A stretch of 38,057 bases of DNA from Massilia alkalitolerans DSM 17462. GTDB taxonomy: Bacteria > Pseudomonadota > Gammaproteobacteria > Burkholderiales > Burkholderiaceae_D. A model generated the notes under the pieces. The model was not told the DNA's origin. It did no database searches and saw nothing but the letters and a program-made list of their open reading frames with translations. The position numbers and the translations under genes are program-made. The stretch is taken from positions 69,643 to 107,699 of the forward strand of contig NZ_ATYR01000021.1 of NCBI RefSeq assembly GCF_000427785.1, in the 5' to 3' direction. Shown here piece by piece: positions 15,925 through 24,234 of the stretch (the stretch's first letter is position 1; each line of letters opens with the position of its first letter).

Positions 15925-16644
15925 TCACTGGCGGCGCTGCTGCGCGAACCAGTCGAACAACCCGGCCTCGCCGTAGGCATGCACCCATGCCTCGATGTGG
16001 CCGGCTTCCGGCAGCACCGTGTACTTCACCTTGCCGCCCTGGGCCTTGAGCGCCTCTACCATGCGCGCCGATTCCTGCTCCGGCACCGCGTCGTCCTTCA
16101 GGCCGTGGAAGGCCCAGACCGGAATGTCCTTCAGCCGCCCGGCCAGGCGCGGGATGCCGCCGCCGCAAATCGGGGCCACAGCGGCGAAGTAGTCCGGATA
16201 GCGCGAGGCAAAATCCCAGGCGCCGTAGCCGCCCATGCTGATGCCGGTCAGGTAGACCCGCTTGGGGTCGACGTTGTAGCGCTTGAGGACGTCGTCGAGC
16301 ATCGACTTCAGACGGTAGGAATCCCACCATTCGCCTTCCGCCACCTGGGGCGAGACGACCATGAAGGGAAAGTCCGGGTCCTTCTCGACGATGGCCGGCG
16401 GGCCCCAGGCTTTTACCTTGTTCAGGTCGGTACCGCGCTCGCCGGAACCGTGCAGGAAGACGATCAACGGGACTTTTTCTCCTTTGCTCGAATACGACTT
16501 CGGCAGGAAGCTGAGGTAGTTGAATGTGGACTTGATGCTGGTGCTGCGCGCTTGCTGCGGGGATGTCGCCGGGGCGGCGAGGGCGAGGCTGGCGGTGGCG
16601 AGGGCGAGGGTGGCGAGGGCGAGGCGGACGGCGGGGCGCGGCAT
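15925..16644 (-). CDS. Secreted alpha/beta hydrolase, prolyl-oligopeptidase/esterase type
   Basis: A 239-aa enzyme with a signal peptide (RPAVRLALATLALATASLAL, cleavage near ALAA) and therefore periplasmic or secreted. The oxyanion strand is VFLHGSGERG, the nucleophile elbow is GISMGGYG, the acid is in the LKDDAVP loop and the histidine in PEAGHIEAW: a full Ser-Asp-His triad. The layout matches dienelactone-hydrolase-like or phospholipase/carboxylesterase proteins. The start at 16644 is preferred because GGAG is 9 bases upstream; a longer start at 16680 would lie within a palindrome. The next gene downstream is the frameshifted lipoprotein. Confidence 0.85.
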   Translation of the reverse strand: MPRPAVRLALATLALATASLALAAPATSPQQARSTSIKSTFNYLSFLPKSYSSKGEKVPLIVFLHGSGERGTDLNKVKAWGPPAIVEKDPDFPFMVVSPQVAEGEWWDSYRLKSMLDDVLKRYNVDPKRVYLTGISMGGYGAWDFASRYPDYFAAVAPICGGGIPRLAGRLKDIPVWAFHGLKDDAVPEQESARMVEALKAQGGKVKYTVLPEAGHIEAWVHAYGEAGLFDWFAQQRRQ

Positions 16645-16677
16645 CGGGGAAGTCTCCGTATGTTTATTGTTCAGCAG

Positions 16678-16704
16678 CATGGGGGCGGCGGCGCCGCCCC
16701 CATG
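16678..16704. other. Perfect GC-rich palindrome between two minus-strand genes
   Basis: CATGGGGGCGGC (16678-16689), loop GGC, GCCGCCCCCATG (16693-16704): 12-bp perfect arms with a 3-nt loop. It lies 18 bases after the stop of the DUF2863-like gene and upstream of the hydrolase gene. There is no T-tract. It probably blocks 3' exonucleases or terminates weakly. Confidence 0.6.
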
Positions 16705-16722
16705 AAGAGCACACGAACCGGC

Positions 16723-17976
16723 TTAGTGGAAGTGCTCGCTCCCCGGCGGCGTATCCTCCGGCATCTCGGCATGCACCAGCTCGCCCGTCGGGTCGGCGAA
16801 CAGCGGACCGCCGCAGTCGTCGCAGTATTCGGCGGGGTAGCGCTCGTTGATGCGCTTGATGTGGGCGATGCCGGCCTCGTTCAGGTGGGCCACGATCTCG
16901 TTGATCGGGGTCAGCGGGGCAGGGCCGGTGGCGAACGGGCCTTCCATCGGGGTACCGTTCTCGTCTTCCTGGCCATACAGTGGCCAGACGATGCCGTACA
17001 TGACGTCGCTGTCCTGGCGCATGGTGAAGGAGACGCGGTATTCGTCGATCTGGATGTCGGCCGACTCCTCGCCGAAGCCGGCGACCACGGCGCGCAGGTC
17101 CGAAGGCTCCACGCCCAGCGTGTGGGTCAGGTAGTGGACGGCGGCGCGGATCGAGATCGGGCGGATCAGCTTGTCGGCTTCGCGGCAGGCCACGTAATAG
17201 GCTTCCGGCAGCAGCAGCTCGACGCCGCAGCCCGGCAGCAGGCGCGCGATGTTGGCCGTGCCCTGGGTGCGCCATTGTTCCAGCGCGCGGTTGCGCTCCT
17301 CGGCGAAACCGATATGGTGCTGCGGCTCCTGCCAGCGGAACATCGGCGCGCCCTGCGGTGCAACGATCGCCACCAGCAGGTAGCGGGTGTCGGCCAGGAA
17401 GGGCGCGGTTTCTTCCACGCGCGCGGCCGGCTTGACCGTGCCGCCCTTGTGCGCGGCGGCCGCCAGCTTGTGCGTCAGCGCATAGGTTTCGGCATGGGTG
17501 CGCGGCAGCTGGTCGATCGAGTACAGCGTGGGCGCCATCGCGATGCGGGTGCCTTCGGCCAGCAGGTGGGCCGAGAAGTGCGCCTGCAGCGTGCTCAGCA
17601 TCTCGGCCGGGATGTTGCCCGAGGCGATGTTGAAGCGGGTCCAGGCGAGCACCGGCGCGGCCACCAGCAGGGCCTGCCAGGTGACGTCGCCGCCGTCCTG
17701 CTGCTCGACCATGCTGGCCGATTCGCTCACGGCCTCGACCGCATCCATCAGCACGTCGTAGGAGGCGAGATCGTCCTTGAACAGGGCGTTCAGCGCGGCA
17801 TCGATGCTGTCCTGGTGGTTGGTCTTGAGCAGCTTCTGCAGTTGCGTGTCCAGTTGGTGCTCCCAGGTCCGTTCTTCAACGCGGCTGGCGGCCTGCATGA
17901 TGGCTTGCGCAATGCTGACGAGACGCTGGCTTTCGGCGGAGAGTTTAGGGGTTGAATCTTTGGAAGGACGACGCAT
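16723..17976 (-). CDS. DUF2863-like protein
   Basis: A 417-aa cytoplasmic protein starting at MRRPSKDS. Its overall pattern, an N-terminal helical part (ESQRLVSIAQAIMQAASRVE, EHQLDTQLQKLLK) followed by a long alpha/beta part, fits the DUF2863 proteins found in Burkholderiales; I assign it from memory of the pattern. Near the C-terminus YCDDCGGPLFADPTGE has a CxxC pair that could bind zinc together with nearby His residues (HAEMPED, HFH). The C-terminal stretch ahead of it (TPINEIVAHLNEAGIAHIKR) is also conserved-looking. The frame extends upstream to 18072 but that part is not protein-like. Function unknown. Confidence 0.7.
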   Translation of the reverse strand: MRRPSKDSTPKLSAESQRLVSIAQAIMQAASRVEERTWEHQLDTQLQKLLKTNHQDSIDAALNALFKDDLASYDVLMDAVEAVSESASMVEQQDGGDVTWQALLVAAPVLAWTRFNIASGNIPAEMLSTLQAHFSAHLLAEGTRIAMAPTLYSIDQLPRTHAETYALTHKLAAAAHKGGTVKPAARVEETAPFLADTRYLLVAIVAPQGAPMFRWQEPQHHIGFAEERNRALEQWRTQGTANIARLLPGCGVELLLPEAYYVACREADKLIRPISIRAAVHYLTHTLGVEPSDLRAVVAGFGEESADIQIDEYRVSFTMRQDSDVMYGIVWPLYGQEDENGTPMEGPFATGPAPLTPINEIVAHLNEAGIAHIKRINERYPAEYCDDCGGPLFADPTGELVHAEMPEDTPPGSEHFH

Positions 17977-18124
17977 GGCGCTAGGGGTCTCTCTTTTCAA
18001 ATAATGGTCAAGGTCATGATAAACCCATATCTCCGGTATTGTAGTTGATTCGGCCACATGCCATGAACACAAGGCCTCCTTCGGAAGAGGAAAGGCGCTG
18101 CTTGCAAAAAGCCTAAATAGAAAG

Positions 18125-18143
18125 GATAATGCGAATCGTTCTC
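18125..18143 (+). promoter_or_regulatory. Fur box upstream of the siderophore receptor
   Basis: GATAATGCGAATCGTTCTC matches the 19-bp Fur consensus GATAATGATAATCATTATC at 15 of 19 positions. It ends 49 bases before the receptor ATG, where a promoter would be expected. Iron-replete Fur should repress the receptor gene here. The rest of 17977-18192 contains no gene. Confidence 0.82.
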
Positions 18144-18192
18144 ATTAACGTTTGCTTTAGGCCCGGCGCCTTTCTCTGACCCCAAGAATAAA

Positions 18193-20508
18193 ATGACTTA
18201 TATCAAGAGCAAGAAACACTCCCGTCCTTCCGCTCCCCTCATGTCGGCCTCCGCAATGGCTGTGCTGGCCACGCTGGCCATGCCGCTGGCGCATGCCACG
18301 GGTGTGGAAGAAGCGCCCGAACTGCTTGAGGGCGCCAGCCTGCCCAAGGTGGTCGTCAATGCGGGCCACGACCGCGCCGTGCAGGGCCCGGTAAAATCGA
18401 GCTCGGACAAGTTCACCGCGCCGTTGCTCGACACCCCGAAGTCGGTCACCGTCGTGACTTCTGAAACCATTTCGCAGACCGGCGCCGTGTCGCTTACCGA
18501 CGCGCTGCGCACCGTCCCGGGCATCACCATCGGCGCTTCCGAAGGCGGCAACCCGGTGGGCGACAACCTGTTCATCCGCGGCTACAACGCCCAGACCGAC
18601 ACCTACATCGACGGCGTGCGCGATTCCGGTTCGCAGTCGCGCGAGATCTTCGCGATCGAGCAGGTCGAAGTGGTCAAGGGTCCGAACTCGGCGCTGGGCG
18701 GCCGTTCCTCGGCCGGCGGCGGCATCAACATCGTCACCAAGACCGCCAAGGACAGCAACTTCAGCAACGCCACCGTGGGCCTGGGCAGCGACAAGTACGG
18801 CCGCGCCACCGCCGACATCAACCGCGTCATCGGCGAGAACACGGGCTTCCGCCTGAACGCCATGGTCCACAACAACGACGTCGCCGGCCGCGACGTCGTG
18901 GGCGGCGAGCGTTGGGGTATCGCGCCCACCGTCACCTTCGGCCTGAACGGCCCGACCCGCGCGATCCTGAGCTACTACCACATGCATAGCAGCGAGATCC
19001 CGGATACCGGCATCCCGTTCAACAACCCGGTCAGCAGCGGCCCGGACGTCGCCAGGAACGGCGGCGGCACTCCGTTCACGGTCGATCGCGAAGCCTTCTA
19101 CGGCCTGAAGAACCGCGATTTCCGCGACACCGAGACCGACGTCGCCACCGTCGACCTGCGCCACGAATTCAGTCCGAACCTCGCGATCCGCAACGTCACC
19201 CGCTGGGGCAAGACCGGCCAGGACTACGTCTACACCCAGCCGGACGACTCGAAGGGCAACACCGTCCGCTACGGCACCGTCTGGCGCCGCGCCAACACCC
19301 GCCTGGTCGACACCCGGACCCTGGCCAACGCGACCAGCCTGACTGGCAACTTCGCCACCGCCGGTATCAAGCACAGCTTCAACGTCGGCGTCGAGTTCTC
19401 GCGCGAGAACACCGACCGCGGCACTTACGTGTTCACCCCTGGCACCAACAACCCGCTCACTGGCAACTTCAACTGCCCGACCGCAGGCGCCGCCACCCTG
19501 TACAACTGCACCACCCTGGTCAACCCGAACCCCTATGACCCGTGGCTGACCACCCGCAGCGTGTCGCCGGCCAGGACCGACGTCGTGACCCGCACCCGCG
19601 CCGTGTACGGCTTCGACACCATCGAGTTCAGCCCGCAGTGGCTGCTGAACCTGGGCGCGCGCTGGGACGACTTCTCGAGCTCCCTCCATACCTCGCCCGC
19701 TGCCGCCGGCGGCGCGGCCACCCGTGCCCGCGTCGAGTCGAGCTTCGATACCTACCAGGCCGGCCTGGTGTACAAGCCGAAGGCGAACGGCAGCATCTAC
19801 CTGTCGTGGGCGACCTCGGCCACCCCGCCGGGCAATGATGGCGGCGACGGCCTCGATGCCCTGAGCGTGGCGGTCCAGAACCTGCAGCCGCAGACCAGCC
19901 GCAGCATCGAGCTGGGCACCAAGTGGGAAGTGCTGCCGGGCGGCCGCCTGTCGCTGAGCGCCGCGGTGTTCAAGAACGACATGGACAATGCCCGCGTCAC
20001 CGCACCGGACGGCACCAGCCAGAACGTGGGCCGCAAGGAGATGAAGGGCGTCGAGTTCGGCCTGTCGGGCCGCATCACCAACGCCTGGACCGTGTTCGGC
20101 GGCTACACCTACCTGGACGGCATCGTTGCCGACAACGGCTTCGCCAACACCGGCACGACCGCGAACCCGGTCTGGACTCCGTCGCCGTTCAACGGCAACG
20201 CCTTCCCGACCACGCCGAAGCACAGCGCCTCGCTGTGGACCACCTATGCGGTGAGCCGCGTCCTGACGATCGGCGGCGGCGCCAACTTCGTGGACCGCCA
20301 GTTCGCCAACGTCAACAACACCAAGTATTCGCCGAGCTATACCCGCTTCGACGCGATGGCGACCTACGTGCTGAACCCGAACGTATCCTTCCAGCTGAAC
20401 ATCCAGAACCTGACGGACAAGCTGTACTTCGACCGCGTCTCGTCGCCGCACTACGCCGGCGTGGGCCCGGGCCGCTCGGCGGCCCTGACGGCCAACCTCA
20501 AGTTCTGA
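18193..20508 (+). CDS. TonB-dependent siderophore receptor (Fiu/catecholate type)
   Basis: A 771-aa outer-membrane receptor. The signal peptide ends near AHA (residue 35). The TonB box is probably LPKVVVNA, followed by a plug domain from about 70 to 190 with SVTVVTSETISQTGAVSLTD and NLFIRGYN. The beta-barrel fills the rest and ends in a terminal phenylalanine (TANLKF), the outer-membrane assembly signal. Size, plug motifs and the downstream PiuC/YbiX gene match Fiu-type receptors that import ferric catecholate siderophores or their breakdown products. Transport uses TonB-ExbBD, not in the window. A Fur box precedes it and a terminator follows it. Confidence 0.93.
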   Translation: MTYIKSKKHSRPSAPLMSASAMAVLATLAMPLAHATGVEEAPELLEGASLPKVVVNAGHDRAVQGPVKSSSDKFTAPLLDTPKSVTVVTSETISQTGAVSLTDALRTVPGITIGASEGGNPVGDNLFIRGYNAQTDTYIDGVRDSGSQSREIFAIEQVEVVKGPNSALGGRSSAGGGINIVTKTAKDSNFSNATVGLGSDKYGRATADINRVIGENTGFRLNAMVHNNDVAGRDVVGGERWGIAPTVTFGLNGPTRAILSYYHMHSSEIPDTGIPFNNPVSSGPDVARNGGGTPFTVDREAFYGLKNRDFRDTETDVATVDLRHEFSPNLAIRNVTRWGKTGQDYVYTQPDDSKGNTVRYGTVWRRANTRLVDTRTLANATSLTGNFATAGIKHSFNVGVEFSRENTDRGTYVFTPGTNNPLTGNFNCPTAGAATLYNCTTLVNPNPYDPWLTTRSVSPARTDVVTRTRAVYGFDTIEFSPQWLLNLGARWDDFSSSLHTSPAAAGGAATRARVESSFDTYQAGLVYKPKANGSIYLSWATSATPPGNDGGDGLDALSVAVQNLQPQTSRSIELGTKWEVLPGGRLSLSAAVFKNDMDNARVTAPDGTSQNVGRKEMKGVEFGLSGRITNAWTVFGGYTYLDGIVADNGFANTGTTANPVWTPSPFNGNAFPTTPKHSASLWTTYAVSRVLTIGGGANFVDRQFANVNNTKYSPSYTRFDAMATYVLNPNVSFQLNIQNLTDKLYFDRVSSPHYAGVGPGRSAALTANLKF

Positions 20509-20543
20509 TATCGGGTACCACCCCCGCCGGGCAACCGGACTTC

Positions 20544-20574
20544 GCCCTCCTGATATGATCGGGAGGGCTTTTTT
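20544..20574 (+). terminator. Terminator or attenuator between receptor and piuC
   Basis: GCCCTCC (20544-20550) pairs with GGAGGGC (20562-20568), 11-nt loop, followed by six T's. It is 20 bases before the piuC ATG, so read-through or a weak promoter must serve piuC; the element could set a lower level for the second gene. Confidence 0.85.
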
Positions 20575-20594
20575 CTTTTACGAGGACTCACATC

Positions 20595-21278
20595 ATGATG
20601 CTGCACATCCCGGGCGTACTCACGCGCGAGCAGGTCGCTGCGATCCGTGCCCGCATGGAGGGAGCGCCGGAATGGGTGGACGGACGGGAAAGCGTCGGCT
20701 CGCAGGGCGCCCAGGTCAAGCGCAACCGCCAGCTCAAGGAAGGATCGCCATTGGCGGTGGAGCTGGGGCAGACGGTGAGCCAGGCGCTCATGAACAATCC
20801 GCTGTTCTTCTCGAGCGTGCTGCCCTTGCGGATCCTGGCGCCTTACTTCAACGCCTACGGCGGGGGAGAGCACTACGGCCTGCACGTGGACGGGGCAATC
20901 CGCCCCCAGCGCGGCGGCTTGCCGCCGCTGCGGGCGGACGTGTCGACCACTGTTTTCTTAAGCGACCCGGACGATTACGAGGGCGGCGAGCTGGTGGTGG
21001 TCGATGCCTACGGCACGCATGAAGTGAAGCTGCCGGCAGGCGACGCCATCGTGTATCCGTCAGGGAGCGTGCACCAGGTGCTGCCGGTGACGCGCGGGGA
21101 GCGGGTGGCGTCCTTCCTCTGGACCCAGAGCATGGTGCGCGACGACACGAAACGGGCCATGCTGTTCGAGCTGGACACCAACATCCAGAAGCTGCGGGCG
21201 GCGCATGGCGAGAGCGAGGCCGTGGTGGGCATCACGGGGCACTATCACAACCTGCTCAGGATGTGGGCGGAGATGTAG
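20595..21278 (+). CDS. piuC: Fe(II)/2-oxoglutarate dioxygenase, PKHD-type hydroxylase
   Basis: A 227-aa non-haem iron dioxygenase of the YbiX/PiuC family. The double-stranded beta-helix has the metal triad HVD (H97, D99) and H160 (SVHQV), and the 2-oxoglutarate-binding arginine follows in RGERVASF. The C-terminal IQSL-like region and YHNLLRMW match E. coli YbiX closely. In E. coli and Pseudomonas it is next to fiu/piuA, and it is thought to hydroxylate the siderophore or a ligand in iron uptake, though its true substrate is not settled. ATG codons at 20595 and 20598 both have AGGA nearby; the first is used by analogy with YbiX (MMYHIPGV). Confidence 0.93.
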   Translation: MMLHIPGVLTREQVAAIRARMEGAPEWVDGRESVGSQGAQVKRNRQLKEGSPLAVELGQTVSQALMNNPLFFSSVLPLRILAPYFNAYGGGEHYGLHVDGAIRPQRGGLPPLRADVSTTVFLSDPDDYEGGELVVVDAYGTHEVKLPAGDAIVYPSGSVHQVLPVTRGERVASFLWTQSMVRDDTKRAMLFELDTNIQKLRAAHGESEAVVGITGHYHNLLRMWAEM

Positions 21279-21283
21279 GGATG

Positions 21284-21307
21284 GCCGGAACCCACAAGGA
21301 TTCCGGC
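21284..21307 (+). other. Hairpin after piuC
   Basis: GCCGGAA (21284-21290) pairs with TTCCGGC (21301-21307) around a 10-nt loop, 5 bases after the piuC stop. No T-tract, so a weak terminator or 3' stabiliser. Confidence 0.5.
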
Positions 21308-21312
21308 TTAGC

Positions 21313-21410
21313 GCGCCTAACAATTCCCTCGATGGCTGCGTTGCATCGTCTCGCCGTACTAGCGTACTGTCTTCGACGATGCGCCTTGCCCTCGGGGTTT
21401 TGTTAGGCGC
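21313..21410. repeat. Palindromic intergenic repeat element
   Basis: A 98-base element with nested inverted repeats: outer arms GCGCCTAACAA (21313-21323) and TTGTTAGGCGC (21400-21410), inner arms GCATCGTC (21343-21350) and GACGATGC (21375-21382), and a GTACTAGCGTAC centre (21357-21366 region). Similar elements with the core CTCGCCGTACT...GTACTGTC occur between genes in several proteobacteria, as I recall. It contains no gene and could form a long hairpin in either strand. Confidence 0.75.
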
Positions 21411-21434
21411 TTAGTCATCTCACGATGTCACCCG

Positions 21435-21581
21435 TCAGAGCACTTTTCTGCCGGTGAACAGGCGAATCAGGATGACGACGGCGGCGGCGACGAGAAGAAG
21501 GTGAATCAGTCCGCCGGCTACCGAAGTAACCATGCCGAGCACCCACAGAACGAGAAGTATGATCGCAATGGTATAGAGCAT
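21435..21581 (-). CDS. Lmo0937-family small membrane protein (48 aa)
   Basis: ATG at 21581-21579 with ribosome site GGAGG 6 bases upstream; the longer open frame upstream lacks support. The product is almost all membrane: one segment LYTIAIILLVLWVLGMVTSV and a second GGLIHLLLVAAAVVILIRLF, joined by a Gly turn, with a basic end (TGRKVL). This matches the Lmo0937 family of two-span peptides that are often stress-induced. Cellular role is unknown. Confidence 0.85.
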   Translation of the reverse strand: MLYTIAIILLVLWVLGMVTSVAGGLIHLLLVAAAVVILIRLFTGRKVL

Positions 21582-21695
21582 GTTGGCCTCCGCTTGGAAT
21601 GAGGGGGCAGACCTGCGTGCTGTCTGCTTTCCCGATAAGCCATCATCCTCCTGATCGCCCACTCCCTCGGTGCGTGGACGTACAGAACGCTTGTT

Positions 21696-21939
21696 TCAAT
21701 AAATTTCTTCAGCGCGCCGCTCGCAGTTCTTCTCGAGCTCAGGATGGGGGCGCGGGCGTGAGGCTTCTTCGCTTGCCAGTGCTTCTTCGTCGATGCGCGC
21801 GACCCAGCAGCCGAGCCGGTACAGGGGGTTGCGCGTAGCAGTTCGTGACGACGCCAAACCGCACAAGGGCAAAGCAGGCGGCGGTCAACACGACATACGT
21901 GATGCAGAAGCTCACGCCAATCAGCTTTCGCTCGTTCAT
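21696..21939 (-). pseudogene. Frameshifted small membrane protein gene
   Basis: From the ATG at 21939 (GGGAGAG ribosome site) the frame gives MNERKLIGVSFCITYVVLTA and on to NCYAQP with one membrane segment, then an Arg-rich tail that looks non-coding. Removing one base from the run of five G's (plus strand 21824-21828) restores a protein-like continuation, LYRLGCWVARIDEEALASEE, which runs to a TGA at 21696-21698 and gives 80 aa. Either a one-base sequence error or a recent inactivation. The acidic, Arg/Glu-rich tail would be cytoplasmic or periplasmic after one span. No family recognised. Confidence 0.55.
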
Positions 21940-22060
21940 GGGACTCTCCCGGTGGTTCATGACGGCGACAGGCTAGTACGATTTCCTTGCCATTGCCTCG
22001 CGCACCGCTCAGGCTTTGCCTGGCGGTCCTTGCGGGGCGATGGGGCGATACCGGCACGGC

Positions 22061-22095
22061 AAAAAACAAAAGGCGGAACCTTTTCAGGATCCGCC
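22061..22095 (-). terminator. Terminator of the hybrid kinase operon
   Basis: On the minus strand GGCGGA (22095-22090) pairs with TCCGCC (22077-22072), followed by TTTTGTTTTTTG. It begins 18 bases after the kinase stop. Related in sequence to the terminators at 25505 and 25961. Confidence 0.88.
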
Positions 22096-22113
22096 TTTTC
22101 GGGTTTCGGCCTT

Positions 22114-24234
22114 TTATTTCGACGATGGGTGCGCCGTCGGCATCCCCCTGGCGCCGGCGATGGTTGCGAGCAGTTCTTCCGCCACGACGGGCTTGACCAG
22201 GTGGGCAGCGAAGCCGGCCTGCAGCGACATGCGGCGATCCTGTTCCTGGCCGTAGCCGCTGACGGCGACGAGCAGAGCCCCGGCGCTGCGCGGCTGCTGC
22301 CGCAGGGCCTTGGCGAGCTCGTGCCCGCTCATGTCCGGCAAGCCGATGTCGAGCAGGATGACGTCGAAGTCCTCGCGCCCGGCCGCCGCCAGTCCCGCCC
22401 GTGCCGAGTGCTCGGTCGTGACCACGTGGCCGGCGCTCTGGAGCAGAAGGGCGAGGGTGTTGGCGGCGTCGGCGTTGTCGTCCACCACCAGGATGCGGCG
22501 AGGCTGCCCGGTGGCCGAGCCCGCAGCAATGGCGGTGGCGGTCGCGCTGGCTGCGCCATGATAGGTCGGAAGCAGCGGCAGGCGAACGATGAAGGTGCTG
22601 CCCTGGTCGGCGCCGCCGCTGCGGGCTTCGACCGCGCCGCCGTGCAGCTCGACCAGCTTCTTCACCAGCGCCAGGCCCAGGCCGAGCCCGCCCTGCGCAC
22701 GGTCGGGCGTGCGCTGGCCCTGGGTGAACAGGTCGAACACGACCGGCAGCAGCTCCGGACCGATGCCGATCCCGTTGTCCTGCACCTCGAAGACCGCGCT
22801 CCCCTCGTGCCGGCGCAGCGAGACGCGCAGCTGGCCGCCCTCCGGCGTGTATTTGGCGGCGTTGCTGAGCAGGTTGGCCGCGACCTGGATCAGGCGCGTG
22901 CGGTCGCCGCTGACCAGCAGCGGGTGGGGTGAACCGTCCAGCGTCAGGCGGTGCCCGCGGGCGTTGATCACAGGGGTGACCTGCTCGACCGCTTCGCGCA
23001 GCACCTCGCCCAGTTCCACCTCGGTCTTGTCGATCGTGGCCAGGCCACGCGTGACGCGCGACACGTCCAGCAGGTCGTCGACCAGGTGGGTCATGTGCGT
23101 GACCTGGCGGGAAATGACTTCGCTCGCCTGCCTGACCCGGGGTTCGCCCGCGAACAGCATGCGCAGGAGCTGGGCGGCGCTGCTGATCGGCGCGAGCGGA
23201 TTGCGCAGTTCGTGCGCCAGCATGGCCAGGAACTCGTCCTTGCGCCGGTGCTCCTGCTGCAGGTGCTCCTGCTGTTCATGGAGGCGGTCGAGCATCTGGT
23301 TGATCGAGCGCGCCAGGGTGACCGTTTCGCTGCTGCCGGCCAGTTCGGCGCGGTGCTCGGTGATGCCTTCTTCGCCGAACCTGCCGGCGAAGCGCTCGAG
23401 CTTGCGCAGGTCCTGGGTCAGGCCGAGGGACAAGCGCGAGCCCAGCAGAAACACCCCGAGGGCGATCAGCGCGGCGATCGAGCCGATCAGGCCATACTGG
23501 GACGAGGGCTCCTCCAGGATGTCGTCGAGCCCGGACGCGTCCACGCGCAGCATCAGTCCCAGGTGCGCAAGCTGGGCCGGCACCGTCACCGGCATCTCCA
23601 GGATGTGCTCCGCCGGCGCCGCCGCGGCCTGGCCCTTCCAGGTCAGGGTCGACGCGGGGTTCGGGTGCAGGTCCTGCATCCTGACCTTGTAGACCAGGGC
23701 GCCCTCGGGGGTATTGGTGCGCGAGTAGCGCAGCAGGCTGACGCCGACCAGCTCCGCGCCTTGCGGCTGCACGAAGATGGCCGCCTGGTCCACGCCGCGG
23801 TCGATGCGGTCGCGCAGCCAGGCCAGCTGCTCCTGGTCGAAGCGCTCGAGGCCATTGCCGGCCACCGCCTTGCCTTCGAAATCGGTGAACATGACCTGGA
23901 CCGGGATGCCCGCGATCTGGCGCAGGCCGCCGAGGAAGGGCGCCAGGTAGGTTTCCTTGCCCGCGCTGTCGACCAGGCCGGTCGCCAGGATGGGGCTGTC
24001 CGCCACTTCGCCCATGCGCGTGACCAGGGTCCTGAGGGTATTGCCGACGCTCCTGGCGTTGAAGGCCGCTTCGCGCTGCTGCAGCAGCGCCACCGCGGCA
24101 TCATGCTGGCGATTGACCAGCCAGAACGAGGCTGCCGCCACCAGCAGCACGGCCACGCCGGCCAGGATCGCGGAGGCGAGGGCAAAACGCTGCGTCAGGC
24201 TCGCAGTGCGGGACGTCGACCACAGCGCCATCAT
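22114..24234 (-). CDS. Hybrid sensor histidine kinase with C-terminal receiver
   Basis: A 706-aa inner-membrane kinase. The first membrane helix is around residues 20-40 and the second around 250-270 (YGLIGSIAALIALGVFLLGS), with a periplasmic sensor region of about 200 residues between them. A HAMP-like linker, the dimerisation box AHELRNPL (phospho-acceptor H341), the ATPase motifs NLLSNAAKYTPEGG, DNGIGIG and GGLGLGLALVKK follow. The receiver domain from about 572 has VVDDNADAAN and the phospho-acceptor D629 in LLDIGLPD, with a conserved K in LVKPV. Its ATG shares a base with the stop of the binding-protein gene, so they are coupled. No DNA-binding output is present; the phosphate probably goes to another protein or the receiver acts as a sink. 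Confidence 0.93.
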   Translation of the reverse strand: MMALWSTSRTASLTQRFALASAILAGVAVLLVAAASFWLVNRQHDAAVALLQQREAAFNARSVGNTLRTLVTRMGEVADSPILATGLVDSAGKETYLAPFLGGLRQIAGIPVQVMFTDFEGKAVAGNGLERFDQEQLAWLRDRIDRGVDQAAIFVQPQGAELVGVSLLRYSRTNTPEGALVYKVRMQDLHPNPASTLTWKGQAAAAPAEHILEMPVTVPAQLAHLGLMLRVDASGLDDILEEPSSQYGLIGSIAALIALGVFLLGSRLSLGLTQDLRKLERFAGRFGEEGITEHRAELAGSSETVTLARSINQMLDRLHEQQEHLQQEHRRKDEFLAMLAHELRNPLAPISSAAQLLRMLFAGEPRVRQASEVISRQVTHMTHLVDDLLDVSRVTRGLATIDKTEVELGEVLREAVEQVTPVINARGHRLTLDGSPHPLLVSGDRTRLIQVAANLLSNAAKYTPEGGQLRVSLRRHEGSAVFEVQDNGIGIGPELLPVVFDLFTQGQRTPDRAQGGLGLGLALVKKLVELHGGAVEARSGGADQGSTFIVRLPLLPTYHGAASATATAIAAGSATGQPRRILVVDDNADAANTLALLLQSAGHVVTTEHSARAGLAAAGREDFDVILLDIGLPDMSGHELAKALRQQPRSAGALLVAVSGYGQEQDRRMSLQAGFAAHLVKPVVAEELLATIAGARGMPTAHPSSK

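Noticed and set aside
18157..20451. 764-codon open frame on the minus strand opposite the siderophore receptor
   Set aside because: Antisense to a receptor with full-length domain support; no domain in the shadow frame.
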